This document shows positions 26,734 through 35,130 of a DNA stretch of 64,000 bases, one piece after another. The notes beneath the pieces were generated by a model. The model was not told where the DNA came from. It was given only the letters and a program-made list of their open reading frames with translations, and made no database searches. The translations under genes were made by a program, and so were the position numbers. This DNA comes from Pseudomonadota bacterium (GTDB lineage Bacteria; Pseudomonadota; Alphaproteobacteria; Micropepsales; Micropepsaceae), in assembly GCA_018241025.1 (NCBI GenBank), contig JAFEEQ010000004.1:1-64000 (forward strand), in the 5' to 3' direction. Numbering within the stretch: position 1 is the first letter of the stretch; each line of letters starts with the position of its first letter.

Positions 26734-26812
26734 CGCTCAATGACCTTTTCGGTGCCGGAACTTTGAGGCGCTGAGGCCTCCGGCACGGATCAGGCTACAG
26801 CGATTTGCTGGA

Positions 26813-26856
26813 GCGCAATTCGGAAAAGTGGAAGCCGGTTTTCCGTAAAATTGCGC
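26813..26856. repeat. 44-bp palindrome between DUF3576 gene and leuS
   Basis: GCGCAATT...AATTGCGC arms enclose GGAAAA...GGTTTTCC arms. This GGAAAA-type palindrome is a familiar dispersed element in alphaproteobacteria (recognised from memory; not checked). It could end the upstream leftward transcript. Confidence 0.65.
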
Positions 26857-26870
26857 GACCAAAAAAGAGA

Positions 26871-27308
26871 TTAGTTGCTCTGGCTCGCAAGTCGAAGCTC
26901 GCGGGCGCGCGTCAGGATGGCATCCTCGAGCCGGGTCGCGGTGTCGTTCGAAACCGTGGCGTCGCTCCAGCCGGTGTCGGTCTTGGTCTGACGGAACACG
27001 GCGACCTTCAGCCCGTCGGCGCGCAGGGCACGGTCGAGAATGTAGATCGTGACCTTCATGCGCTCGTTCGGCGCCTGCGGGGCTGTGTACCAGTCGGTGA
27101 TGATCACGCCGCCGAAGGGATCGGCCGAGGCCAGCGGGATGAAGGACAGCGTGTCGAGCGAGGCGTGCCACAGATAGGAATTTACACCCAGGGTGCGCGC
27201 GCCGGCATCGGCCGAAATCGCGGTCGAGCCGCCGGTCTCCGGCATCGTGTTGTCCGAGCTGCAGGCGGCCAGGGCCAGAACCAGGGCGCAGACGGTCAGA
27301 ATTCGCAT
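26871..27308 (-). CDS. DUF3576 lipoprotein
   Basis: 145 residues from the ATG at 27308. The signal peptide MRILTVCALVLALAAC ends in lipobox LAAC. The mature domain includes LGVNSYLWHASLDTLSFIPL and DPFGGVIITDWY, which I recognise as the DUF3576 family that commonly precedes leuS in alphaproteobacteria. Function unknown; the conserved position suggests an envelope role alongside lptE. Confidence 0.85.
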   Translation of the reverse strand: MRILTVCALVLALAACSSDNTMPETGGSTAISADAGARTLGVNSYLWHASLDTLSFIPLASADPFGGVIITDWYTAPQAPNERMKVTIYILDRALRADGLKVAVFRQTKTDTGWSDATVSNDTATRLEDAILTRARELRLASQSN

Positions 27309-27500
27309 AGGGCCGCTTTCACAAAGGGTCGACAGACGCGATTGGGCCGGGGTCGGCGCCGGAAACGCGGTGCTCGCGCTTATAGATGGCCGCCCGAAAC
27401 GGCGCAACCATCTGACCCATCAAGGCTAATGACGGGACCGTAATCCCTTTCGGCCGGACTTGTGCCATATAGGCGGGCAATCCGACCGGAAATCCTCCGC

Positions 27501-28685
27501 ATGCGCGTCTCGTTCCTCGCCGGCACCGCCCTTGCCCTGCTGGTTTCAGGTCCTGCCGCCGCCGCGTGGGACGACTGGAACCTCTCGCCGCTCGACGGGA
27601 TGGTGGGAGACCTGAGCTACACCATCGGCGGCCAGGTCCAGGGCTCGGTGTTCGATGCCGACCAGCCGAAGCCGTCCGACAGCTGGGGCGGGACCGGCGC
27701 GGCCCAGCTCAATGCCAGCTTGCAGCGCGACTATGACAGCGGCCTTTCGCTCGGCGTGAAGGGCACCTTCTCGCTCTTCCACGACCGTCTGTCCGGCGAC
27801 AATTACGGCAGCGATCTTCTCGCCAAGCTCTATGGCGTGATGCAGACCGGGCTCGGCCGGGTCGAGGTCGGCATGGCCGATGGCGCCGCCTACCAGCTCG
27901 CGGTCACCGGCCCGACCGTCAACGGCGAGGTCTCGCTCGACAATCCGAACGCGACCTTCTTCCGCGATCCGTCCACGGGAGGCGCGGTCATCGACGTCTT
28001 CGCGCTCAACAGCGCCGTCGAATCCTCGCTCAACTACGCCAAGATCTCCTACTTCACGCCGCGCCTCTTCGGCGTGCAGGTCGGATTCTCCTTCACGCCA
28101 TCGGAAGGCAAGGATGTCCTGCCCTTCGTCAACAACGGCCCGAACATCCTCAACCGCCAGAAGAGCCTGTGGGAAGGCGCGATCAGCTACACCGACAGCT
28201 TCGGCCCGGTCACCCTGCACAGCTCCGCCGGCTTCACCGTCGGCCATGGCGACCGCAAGACCGCGGGCCATGCCGGCCTGACCGATTGGGGCCTCGGCGC
28301 CGAGGCCGACTGGGATATCGACGACGACACCCGCCTCGCCTTCGGCGGCGCGTATCGCGAGGCCAACAGCTACACCTTCGACATCAACAATGCTTTCACC
28401 ACCGGCGCGACGCGCAGCCTGCATCTCAGCACCGTTCTCACCCGCGGCTCCTGGTCGCTCGGCGGCGAGTTCGGCCACGGCATCGCCGATGGCGCACTCG
28501 GCGCGCCGACACTCGGCATCCACGCCTACGAAGTCGATGCCGCCTATCAGGTGAACAGCAACCTGCAGCTCTCGGGCGGCTGGCAGCGCTTGATCTACAC
28601 CCGCGACAGCGGCACCTTCTACAACGGCGCGCCGCACCGCCTCGGCATGCACGCCCTCTTCCTGCACGCGGTCATAAACATCTAG
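27501..28685 (+). CDS. Porin-like outer membrane beta-barrel protein
   Basis: 394 residues from the ATG at 27501, which begins a clear signal peptide (MRVSFLAGTALALLVSGPAA, cleavage after AAA). The mature chain alternates short amphipathic strands (SLGVKGTFSLFHDRL, ALNSAVESSLNYAKISYF) and ends in hydrophobic strand residues LFLHAVINI. This is the pattern of general Gram-negative porins that let small solutes cross the outer membrane. Its 3' end overlaps the convergent ThiE-like gene. Confidence 0.82.
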   Translation: MRVSFLAGTALALLVSGPAAAAWDDWNLSPLDGMVGDLSYTIGGQVQGSVFDADQPKPSDSWGGTGAAQLNASLQRDYDSGLSLGVKGTFSLFHDRLSGDNYGSDLLAKLYGVMQTGLGRVEVGMADGAAYQLAVTGPTVNGEVSLDNPNATFFRDPSTGGAVIDVFALNSAVESSLNYAKISYFTPRLFGVQVGFSFTPSEGKDVLPFVNNGPNILNRQKSLWEGAISYTDSFGPVTLHSSAGFTVGHGDRKTAGHAGLTDWGLGAEADWDIDDDTRLAFGGAYREANSYTFDINNAFTTGATRSLHLSTVLTRGSWSLGGEFGHGIADGALGAPTLGIHAYEVDAAYQVNSNLQLSGGWQRLIYTRDSGTFYNGAPHRLGMHALFLHAVINI

Positions 28686-29278
28686 ACCGCCAGCGCGCCG
28701 ATCGCCGCCAGTCCGACAAACCCATGCAGCAGCCGCGCATTGCGCGCATCGATGCCGCCGAGCGCGTAGACCGGCAAGGGGCAGCGCTGCGCCAGCGCGT
28801 TCGCCCGCCGCGCCCCGAGCGCGCCACGGCCGGGATGCGACGCCGTCGCGAACACGTTCGAAAGAAACAGCGCATCGAGCGCCGCATCGCCGGCGATTGC
28901 GCCATGCGCCGCGGCAGTGATCAGCCAGCGCGGATGCAGCGCACGCCAATGCGCCGCCTCGCGCCCTCGCCGCTGCGGCAAATGTATGCCGTCGGCACCG
29001 AGCTTCGCGGCGAGCGCCGGATCGTCCGCGATCAGGACGACCAGACCGCGCCCCACGCCGATAACATCGCGCGCCAACGTCTCCCGCCGCGCCGCGTCGC
29101 GTGCGCGCACCACGATCATCGCGCCTCTGGGCAGCGCCGTCGCCGCGGCAAGCGGATCGGCAAGGCGCTCGTCGTCGGTGAACAGCACCAGCGCCGGCAG
29201 CAATCCCGCCATCCGGTGCCGCGCGTTGAGACGCGCCGCCGCGCTTGCTAGTTTGCGCCGCGCCAGAGCCTCCGTCAC
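28682..29278 (-). CDS. Thiamine-phosphate synthase / TenI-like TIM-barrel protein
   Basis: 198 residues from a GTG at 29278; an ATG at 29212 would shorten it to 176. The pattern ALVLFTDDERLADPLAA, AAKLGADGIHLPQRRG, FATASHPGRGALG and YALGGIDARNARLL follows the ThiE/TenI fold, including the phosphate-binding GG. Several canonical ThiE residues (such as the ND pair and HVGQ) are changed (AD, HLPQ), so it may be a regulatory or divergent enzyme. The start abuts the divergent yggS start. Confidence 0.7.
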   Translation of the reverse strand: MTEALARRKLASAAARLNARHRMAGLLPALVLFTDDERLADPLAAATALPRGAMIVVRARDAARRETLARDVIGVGRGLVVLIADDPALAAKLGADGIHLPQRRGREAAHWRALHPRWLITAAAHGAIAGDAALDALFLSNVFATASHPGRGALGARRANALAQRCPLPVYALGGIDARNARLLHGFVGLAAIGALAV

Positions 29279-29959
29279 ATGTCCCCCGAAACGATCAACG
29301 AAAACCTCTCCGACATCATCGCGCGCATCGAAGCGGCGCGAAAGGCGGCGATCAAGCCCGCAGCAGCGACCACGCTCGTCGCCGTGACCAAGACGCATGG
29401 CCCCGACGCGATCCATCCCGCGCTGATCGCCGGCCAGCGCGTCTTCGGCGAGAACCGCGTCCAGGAAGCGCAGGGCAAATGGCCGAAGCTGCACGAGGAA
29501 TACGCCGATATCGAACTCCACCTCATCGGCCCGCTCCAGACCAACAAGGCACGCGAAGCGGTGCTCCTGTTCGATGCGATCCAGACCCTCGACCGCGTCA
29601 GGCTCGCCGACGTGCTGCGGGCCGAGATGGATCGCACCGGCCGCTCACCCTACGTCTTCATCCAGGTCAACACCGGCGAGGAGCCGCAGAAGGCCGGCGT
29701 TCAGCCGCGCGAAGCCGGTGCGCTCATCGCCCATGCCCGCGACATCGGCCTGCCGCTCAAGGGCCTGATGTGCATCCCGCCCGCCGACGAGGCGCCCGCG
29801 CCGCATTTCGCACTTCTGCAAAAGCTGGCACGCGATCACGACCTGCCCCTGCTCTCGATGGGCATGTCAGGGGATTTCGAGACCGCGATCCGCTTCGGCG
29901 CGACCCATGTCCGTGTCGGCAGCGCGATCTTCGGCGAACGCCCTAAAGCGCAGCCGTAA
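29279..29959 (+). CDS. yggS: YggS/PLPBP-family pyridoxal-phosphate homeostasis protein
   Basis: 226 residues. PLP-binding TIM-barrel-like protein that buffers pyridoxal phosphate in the cell. Lysine in LVAVTKTHGPDAI would hold PLP; RVFGENRVQEAQGKW, FIQVNTGEEPQKAGV and the C-terminal RVGSAIFGERP match the family. No catalytic reaction is known. It ends 17 bp inside the convergent YkuD gene. Confidence 0.93.
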   Translation: MSPETINENLSDIIARIEAARKAAIKPAAATTLVAVTKTHGPDAIHPALIAGQRVFGENRVQEAQGKWPKLHEEYADIELHLIGPLQTNKAREAVLLFDAIQTLDRVRLADVLRAEMDRTGRSPYVFIQVNTGEEPQKAGVQPREAGALIAHARDIGLPLKGLMCIPPADEAPAPHFALLQKLARDHDLPLLSMGMSGDFETAIRFGATHVRVGSAIFGERPKAQP

Positions 29960-30449
29960 GCGTGTCGCCCGGCGCGAGCCGCATGAGAAGTTCGAGCAGA
30001 TCCGCTTTCGCGAGCGCGATACAGCCTTCCGTCGGCCCATAATCCGGCCGCGCCGCGTGGAGGAAAATCGCGCTCCCCGCGCCATCCACCACCGGATCGT
30101 CGTTGAATCCGATCGTCACCAAGAGATCGTATAACCCGTCGTCGCGCCACAGAGTCTCGCTGCTCGCCGCATAGGGCCGTTTGACGAGGCGGTTGTAGTT
30201 CGGATCGCCCGGCGCATCGCACCAGCCGTCGTCGCGCGCAATCGCCTTGATGGGCAGTCCGGTGACGAGCCATTCGATCCGGTCCGCCCGCCAATAGAGC
30301 CTGCGCAGCGGATAGGTGCCGAGCGGCGTAACGCCGTCGCCTTCGCGCCGTTTCACGCCGATGCCACTGCGTCCCACGGCGGCGCGGCGCGCGCCTGCGC
30401 CCCAGTCGAGCAGAGCCGCGCCATCCTTCGGCGTCACGAGCACATTCAT
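29943..30449 (-). CDS. YkuD-type L,D-transpeptidase family protein
   Basis: 168 residues with no obvious signal peptide. The YkuD catalytic motif is visible as IFLHAARPDYGPTEGCIAL, with the histidine and nucleophilic cysteine in the expected spacing, and KREGDGVTPLGTYPLRRLYW before it. YkuD enzymes cross-link peptidoglycan through 3-3 bonds or attach lipoproteins. The short cytoplasmic-looking form common in alphaproteobacteria has no demonstrated substrate. Convergent overlap with yggS. Confidence 0.85.
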   Translation of the reverse strand: MNVLVTPKDGAALLDWGAGARRAAVGRSGIGVKRREGDGVTPLGTYPLRRLYWRADRIEWLVTGLPIKAIARDDGWCDAPGDPNYNRLVKRPYAASSETLWRDDGLYDLLVTIGFNDDPVVDGAGSAIFLHAARPDYGPTEGCIALAKADLLELLMRLAPGDTLTAAL

Positions 30450-30463
30450 GCGGGAAGGCTAGC

Positions 30464-31159
30464 TCAGTTGAGCGAACCGTGCAGCCCGAGCACGTTGCGC
30501 CGATAGGCATCGGCGGCGCGCAGCGCGACATCCTGGTCGACGCCGTTGCGGTTGAGCGCCAGCAGCAGCGACTCCTGCCCCGGCACAAGGATCGCGTCCT
30601 GCGGCGTGGCGGCAGCGATAGTGTTCGCGTCCGTTACCGGCAGGCTCGGCACCGGCAGATTGGGAATCTGCACCGGCGTCGGCATCACGGCGGCGAGTTC
30701 GCTCGCGTCGCCGACCGGAAGGCTGGGAACCGGCAGGTTGCCGATGTCCGGTGTCTGGATCGCCGGCGTCGCTTCGTTCGTGGCGTTGTCCGCCACCCTG
30801 GTGTCGCCGGAAGAGAACGCGTCCTCGACGAAGGCGAGCACTGTGTCGCCGACATTCTTGCCGGTGACCTTCTGGAAGATCGAATCCGCGACCGACGAAG
30901 CGAGCCCCGGAATGCCGCCGAACAGCGCATCGCCCGCGATCTTGGGCAGGGTCTTGATCGTGTCGCCGGTGATGGCGCGATAGAGCGTGCCGACGATCGG
31001 GAAATGCTGCAGCGGGTTCACCACATCGAGGATGTCGCCGAACGTCAGGCTGTCGTCTTCGGTGCCCGCGGCCGTCGCCTGCGCGGCCGCCGCCGCAGCC
31101 GGGTGCTGCCCGGCGGCGGTCGGATTGACGGCATGGGCCGAGAAGTCGACGAAGCTCAT
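30464..31159 (-). CDS. Uncharacterised protein with internal repeats
   Basis: 231 residues from the ATG at 31159, or 238 from a GTG at 31180; neither start has a well-spaced ribosome site. An Ala-rich N-terminus is followed by a conserved-looking core (DILDVVNPLQHFPIVGTLYR, then GDALFGGIPGLASSVADSIF). The middle carries a near-repeat NLPVPSLPV twice, about 34 residues apart. No signal peptide is seen. Similar core sequences are, to my recollection, found in hypothetical proteins of other alphaproteobacteria. Function unknown. Confidence 0.7.
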   Translation of the reverse strand: MSFVDFSAHAVNPTAAGQHPAAAAAAQATAAGTEDDSLTFGDILDVVNPLQHFPIVGTLYRAITGDTIKTLPKIAGDALFGGIPGLASSVADSIFQKVTGKNVGDTVLAFVEDAFSSGDTRVADNATNEATPAIQTPDIGNLPVPSLPVGDASELAAVMPTPVQIPNLPVPSLPVTDANTIAAATPQDAILVPGQESLLLALNRNGVDQDVALRAADAYRRNVLGLHGSLN

Positions 31160-31204
31160 GCCTCCGGACGGTGCAAACACCCTGCCAGAGGCAAGCTGCT
31201 GATT

Positions 31205-31300
31205 TCATTGGCAGCGGCCGCCCGGCCCGGCAAGCCTTGCCGGGCATCGCATGGACCGGCAACGGCGGTCCTTTCCGGCATGGCCGCCCCGGGGACTCAC
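31205..31300. repeat. Hairpin-rich intergenic stretch upstream of the toxin-antitoxin pair
   Basis: Contains the near-perfect hairpin CCCGGCAAGCCTTGCCGGG at about 31226-31244 inside wider GGCCGCC...GGCGGCC-type arms. It has no convincing coding potential. Confidence 0.4.
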
Positions 31301-31321
31301 GCGCTTGCCACGGCGGACGAT

Positions 31322-31343
31322 AATGACTAGTTAAATGACTAGT
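31322..31343. promoter_or_regulatory. Direct repeat of AATGACTAGT (candidate antitoxin operator)
   Basis: The 10-mer AATGACTAGT occurs at 31322-31331 and 31334-31343, spaced 12 bp centre to centre; each contains the palindrome ACTAGT. It lies 19-40 bp upstream of the antitoxin start. Phd/YefM antitoxins repress their own operons by binding short palindromes, so this is a likely operator. Confidence 0.55.
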
Positions 31344-31361
31344 CTGTTCGAGGAGACGTCG

Positions 31362-31619
31362 GTGCGGACCTGGCCCGTTCAAGACGCAAAATCTCGCTTT
31401 AGCGAGATGCTGGAAACCTGTCTGCGGGAAGGTCCGCAGCTCGTCACCAAACGCGGTGCCGAAACGGCCGTCCTCGTGCCGGCGACCGATTGGCAGAGAC
31501 TTCATAGTGCCGCCAAGCCCACGCTGAAAGAGTTGCTCTTGAGCGAGCAGGCCCGAGGAGAACTGAACCTTCCGCCGCGCGGCGGACGGCGGCGGCGGAA
31601 AGCAACCGAACTCCTCTGA
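31362..31619 (+). CDS. Phd/YefM-family antitoxin
   Basis: 85 residues from the GTG at 31362, preceded by AGGAGA at five bases; it gives the standard antitoxin start RTWPVQDAKSRFSEMLETC. An ATG at 31335 lies inside the candidate operator. The body reads PQLVTKRGAETAVLVPATDW, the Phd/YefM beta-ribbon. The C-terminal tail RGGRRRRKATELL would wrap and neutralise the toxin. Toxin gene follows after five bases. Confidence 0.88.
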   Translation: MRTWPVQDAKSRFSEMLETCLREGPQLVTKRGAETAVLVPATDWQRLHSAAKPTLKELLLSEQARGELNLPPRGGRRRRKATELL

Positions 31620-31624
31620 CCACC

Positions 31625-32041
31625 ATGTATCTGCTCGACACCAACATTGTCTCGGAACTGCGGCGCGTTCGCCCGCACGGCGCAGTGCTCGCCTGGCTTC
31701 GCGACCGGCGCGACGAGGACTTGCACATCTCCGCCGTGACGGTTGGCGAGATTCAATCCGGCATCGAGATGACCCGCGAACGAGACAAAGCGAGGGCCGA
31801 CGAGATCGAAGCCTGGCTGGAGAGCGTTGCGGATACCTACAATGTTCTCGGCATGGATACGCGATCGTTCCGGATCTGGGCGCGCCTCATGCATCGCAGG
31901 CCGGACGACCTGATCGAGGACGCCATGATCGCGGCGACGGCCATCGTTCACAATTTGACCGTCGTTACCCGCAACCTGCGTGACTTTGCAGACTTCGACG
32001 TTCCGACGCTGAACCCTTTTGCCATCGGCCGTGGTCTATAA
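31625..32041 (+). CDS. VapC-type PIN-domain toxin
   Basis: 138 residues. The PIN-domain acidic residues are visible: Asp5 in YLLDTNIVSE, Glu in AVTVGEIQSGIE, Asp in DDLIEDAMIAATAI and Asp in TRNLRDFADF. VapC toxins are ribonucleases that cut tRNA or rRNA. It follows the antitoxin closely, forming a type II toxin-antitoxin operon. Confidence 0.9.
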   Translation: MYLLDTNIVSELRRVRPHGAVLAWLRDRRDEDLHISAVTVGEIQSGIEMTRERDKARADEIEAWLESVADTYNVLGMDTRSFRIWARLMHRRPDDLIEDAMIAATAIVHNLTVVTRNLRDFADFDVPTLNPFAIGRGL

Positions 32042-32062
32042 CGCGGTGCGGCGCACCGGCCG

Positions 32063-33145
32063 CTAAAGCAGATGCCCGGCCCGTGCCGCCTTGGTCTGGA
32101 GATAGGCGCGGTTGTGCACGTTGTCCGGAAAGGCGTGCCGCACCCGCGCCGCCACCTTCACGCCCGCCGCCTTCAGCCCGGCGACCTTTTCCGGATTGTT
32201 GGTCATCAGCCGCACGGATGTGTAGCCGAGCAGCTTGAGCATCGCCGCCGCCAGCCCGTATTGCCGCTCATCCGCCTCGAAGCCGAGCCGCTCATTCGCA
32301 TCGATGGTGTCGAAGCCCTGGTCCTGCAGGCGGTAGGCGCGCAGCTTGTTGATCAGGCCGATGCCCCGGCCCTCCTGCGCGAGATAGAGCAGCACCCCGC
32401 CGCCCGCCTTGGCGATCGCCTCGATCGCACCGCGCAGCTGCTGGCCGCAGTCACATTTCAGTGAGCCGAGCAGGTCGCCGGTGAAGCATTCCGAATGCAT
32501 CCGCGCCAGCACCGGTTTGCCCGTCGGCGGCGCGCCGATGAGGATCGCATAGTGCTCCGGCCCGCCGTCTTCGGGCCGGAACGAGATCAGCTCGGTCTTC
32601 TCCGCGCCTTCGAGCGGCACGCGCGCCCGAGCCACGATCTTCAGGGTACGGACGATCTCGGATTCGTAACCGAAGATGTCGGACGCCTTCAGCGTCACCG
32701 CGTTCTTCGGCGCGGCCCGCGCCGGACGCATCAGCGCCGCCGGCAGGAGGCCTGCGAGCTTGGCCAGCTTCACCGCCGCGGAATAGGCTTGCGGCAGCGT
32801 TTCGCGCACGGTTTCGAACGGTCCCTTGATCGGATAGGTGAGATCGTCGGTCGGATCGGCGATGGCGCGCAACCGCGCGACGTCGAGATCGGCGCCGGCC
32901 TCCAGCGCCACCACTTCGGGCGTGTACAGACGAATCTTGAGCGTTCGCGCGCGGGCATGCGCCAGCACAAGGCGCGGCGGACGTTTTCCCTGCATCGATG
33001 CCAGGGCACGCGGCGTCAACGTCTCGGCCGAATAGGCCAGTTGAGCGCCGCCCGCGCCGCGGATCACCACCGGCCGGCCGCGGCGGAACGCATCCACGGC
33101 AAGAATCACGCGGTCGACGAGGCTGTTTGAGACGGAAGATGTCAT
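32063..33145 (-). CDS. ribA: GTP cyclohydrolase II with N-terminal extension
   Basis: 360 residues from the ATG at 33145. The C-terminal half is GTP cyclohydrolase II: the zinc cysteines are in CFTGDLLGSLKCDCGQQL, followed by LYLAQEGRGIGLINKLRAY. It opens the GTP ring in the first step of riboflavin synthesis. The N-terminal half (about 150 residues) resembles a degenerate 3,4-dihydroxy-2-butanone-4-phosphate synthase-like domain without its usual acidic motif, a form seen in other alphaproteobacteria. Divergent from the response regulator. Confidence 0.92.
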   Translation of the reverse strand: MTSSVSNSLVDRVILAVDAFRRGRPVVIRGAGGAQLAYSAETLTPRALASMQGKRPPRLVLAHARARTLKIRLYTPEVVALEAGADLDVARLRAIADPTDDLTYPIKGPFETVRETLPQAYSAAVKLAKLAGLLPAALMRPARAAPKNAVTLKASDIFGYESEIVRTLKIVARARVPLEGAEKTELISFRPEDGGPEHYAILIGAPPTGKPVLARMHSECFTGDLLGSLKCDCGQQLRGAIEAIAKAGGGVLLYLAQEGRGIGLINKLRAYRLQDQGFDTIDANERLGFEADERQYGLAAAMLKLLGYTSVRLMTNNPEKVAGLKAAGVKVAARVRHAFPDNVHNRAYLQTKAARAGHLL

Positions 33146-33221
33146 CGCCGAATTCACATACACCGGGGCGGCGAAACCGGGTAGATTGCCCCGCCTCTTT
33201 CGACCCGGAATCTGTACATAC

Positions 33222-33905
33222 ATGCCAAGCGCCAAGCGCGTCCTTCTTGCCGATGACGATGCCATGCTGCGTGCCTCGCTCGCCGAGCAGCTCGCGAGCG
33301 AAGGTCTCTACACCATCGTCGAAGCCTCCAACTGCGCCGATGCAAAGGCGCGCGCGCAGGAGGGTCTCTACGAATTCATGATCCTCGACGTCAGCATGCC
33401 CGATGGCGACGGGCGCGAGCTCTGCCGCGACTTACGCGACAGCGGCGTCACCGCACCGATCATCCTGCTGACCGCGGCGGACAGCGACGACGACACGATC
33501 CGCGGCCTGAAATCGGGCGCCAACGACTACGTCACCAAGCCCTTTCGTTTCGCCGTGTTGATGGCCCGCGTGCATGCGCATCTGCGCAGCCACGGCCAGA
33601 GCGAAGAAGCGGTCTACCGCATCGGTCCCTACACCTTCCGCCCGAGCGCCAAGGTCCTCGTCCAGCCCGACGGCAAGAAAGTCCGGCTGACCGAGAAGGA
33701 AACCAACATCCTCAAATTCCTCTATCGCTCGGGCGACACGGTTCCGCGCGAGACGCTGCTGCACGAGGTCTGGGGCTACAACCCGGCGGTGACGACGCAC
33801 ACGCTGGAAACCCACATCTACCGTCTGCGCCAGAAGATCGAGACCAACCCCGGCCAGGCCCGCCTGCTCATCACCGAGAGCGGCGGCTACCGTCTGATGC
33901 CGTGA
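33222..33905 (+). CDS. OmpR/PhoB-family response regulator
   Basis: 227 residues from the ATG at 33222. The receiver domain (1-120) has the acidic pair in LLADDDAM, phospho-acceptor Asp56 in MILDVSMPDGDG, and the conserved Lys in DYVTKPFRF. The C-terminal winged helix has LTEKETNILKFLYRSGDTV and THTLETHIYRLRQKIE. No histidine kinase gene is adjacent, so it is an orphan regulator. Confidence 0.93.
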   Translation: MPSAKRVLLADDDAMLRASLAEQLASEGLYTIVEASNCADAKARAQEGLYEFMILDVSMPDGDGRELCRDLRDSGVTAPIILLTAADSDDDTIRGLKSGANDYVTKPFRFAVLMARVHAHLRSHGQSEEAVYRIGPYTFRPSAKVLVQPDGKKVRLTEKETNILKFLYRSGDTVPRETLLHEVWGYNPAVTTHTLETHIYRLRQKIETNPGQARLLITESGGYRLMP

Positions 33906-34036
33906 TCCCGCCGCGCACTAGTTTGTTCCCCTTCCGTTTCGGCATGGCAGACTCGCAAAATGAGCGTTCGTGCCTCACTAATGGGGACCACCTATGTGTC
34001 ACTTGCGATTAGAACGGCGCCCTGGAGGCGAACACG

Positions 34037-35050
34037 ATGCGTAGCGGAATTCCGTCGATGGCTATCGGAGCGGCAGTGGCGGCGATCCTCGTCCTGCCGG
34101 CGATGGCCTCGGACAATGGCTGGGTGGTCTGGCCGACCAAGAGCTTCAACGCAAACGCGTTGCGGGTGGACGATGTCGTCGGCAATGTCCGCGTCAATGT
34201 CCAGGACGGGCCGATGAAGGTCGATGTCTCCGGCAACAAGGACCTCGTCGCCGGTCTCAAGATCCGCACCGACGGCAACGTTCTGCGCATCACCGGCAGC
34301 GGCGATGTCACCTTCAATGTCTGGGACTGGAAGCAGTGGTTCGATTTCTCGAACGTCCACAACGACAATGACGGCAAGCTGTTCATCAAGATCACCGTGC
34401 CGAAGGGCACCGATGTCCGGGTCGAGGACCTCGTCGGCAACGCCACCGTCGGCGACACCTATGGACCTGTCCGGCTCGAGACCACAGCGGGCGACGCCAC
34501 GGTCGGGCGGGTCAGCAAGGCGCGCGTGTCGATGGCCGGCTCCGGCAAGATCTCGATCGCCGATGTGGCGGGCGACCTTCGCCTCGAGATCGCGGGATCG
34601 GGCCGTGTCACGGCCGGCCACGCCGGCAGCGTCGAGGCCGACATCGCAGGCTCCGGCGACACGCAGATCGGTGCGATCACCGGCGGCGTGGGCGTGTCGA
34701 TCGCCGGCTCCGGCGATTTCACCGCCTCCAAGGTCAACGGTCCGGTGAAGGTGTCGATCGCGGGCTCGGGCAATGTGAAGATCGCCGACGGCGTCGCCGA
34801 TCCGCTGCATGTCGAGATCTTCGGCGCCGGCGATTTCTACTTCGGCGGCGTCGCGGTCAATCCGCGCATCTCCGCGCTCGGTTCGGGCAATGTCCGGATC
34901 AAGGCCTATCGCGGCAAGCTGAGCAACGATGGCATGGCTTCAGTTCAGATCGGCGATCGTATCGACGGACCCTCGGTCAAGCCGGTCCCGCCTGCGCCGC
35001 CCATCCCGCCGATGCCGCCGCATCACGACGACGATGACGACGACGAATAG
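34037..35050 (+). CDS. Exported beta-helix-like protein (DUF2807/GIN-domain-like) with Pro-rich, Asp-rich tail
   Basis: 337 residues. The signal peptide MRSGIPSMAIGAAVAAILVL ends near PAMASD. GGAGG lies nine bases before the ATG. Residues 40-290 consist of repeated SGN/GSGD turns (IAGSGDTQIGA, IAGSGDFTASK, IAGSGNVKIAD), the DUF2807/GIN signature of a right-handed beta-helix-like fold. The tail is PVPPAPPIPPMPPHH followed by seven acidic residues (six aspartates and a final glutamate), plausible for metal or surface binding. Directly follows the response regulator with its own gap of 131 bp. Function unknown. Confidence 0.75.
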   Translation: MRSGIPSMAIGAAVAAILVLPAMASDNGWVVWPTKSFNANALRVDDVVGNVRVNVQDGPMKVDVSGNKDLVAGLKIRTDGNVLRITGSGDVTFNVWDWKQWFDFSNVHNDNDGKLFIKITVPKGTDVRVEDLVGNATVGDTYGPVRLETTAGDATVGRVSKARVSMAGSGKISIADVAGDLRLEIAGSGRVTAGHAGSVEADIAGSGDTQIGAITGGVGVSIAGSGDFTASKVNGPVKVSIAGSGNVKIADGVADPLHVEIFGAGDFYFGGVAVNPRISALGSGNVRIKAYRGKLSNDGMASVQIGDRIDGPSVKPVPPAPPIPPMPPHHDDDDDDE

Positions 35051-35074
35051 GAAGCCAGGCTGACGAAATGAGAG

Positions 35075-35109
35075 AGACCGGCGCTCCTGAAGAGAGTGCC
35101 GGTCCTTTT
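35075..35109 (+). terminator. Terminator after the GIN-domain gene
   Basis: ACCGGCGCTC pairs with GAGTGCCGGTC (one G-T pair) across a short loop and is followed by CTTTTATTT. Located 25 bp after the stop codon. Confidence 0.7.
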
Positions 35110-35130
35110 ATTTGGATTCAAATTCATCCC

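Noticed and set aside
26813..26856. Considered as a terminator with a U tract
   Set aside because: The T-rich run lies before rather than after the hairpin on the transcribed strand, so it was listed as a repeat.
31335..31361. ATG at 31335 as antitoxin start
   Set aside because: It lies inside the repeated AATGACTAGT, while the GTG at 31362 has AGGAGA at the right distance and gives the family N-terminus.
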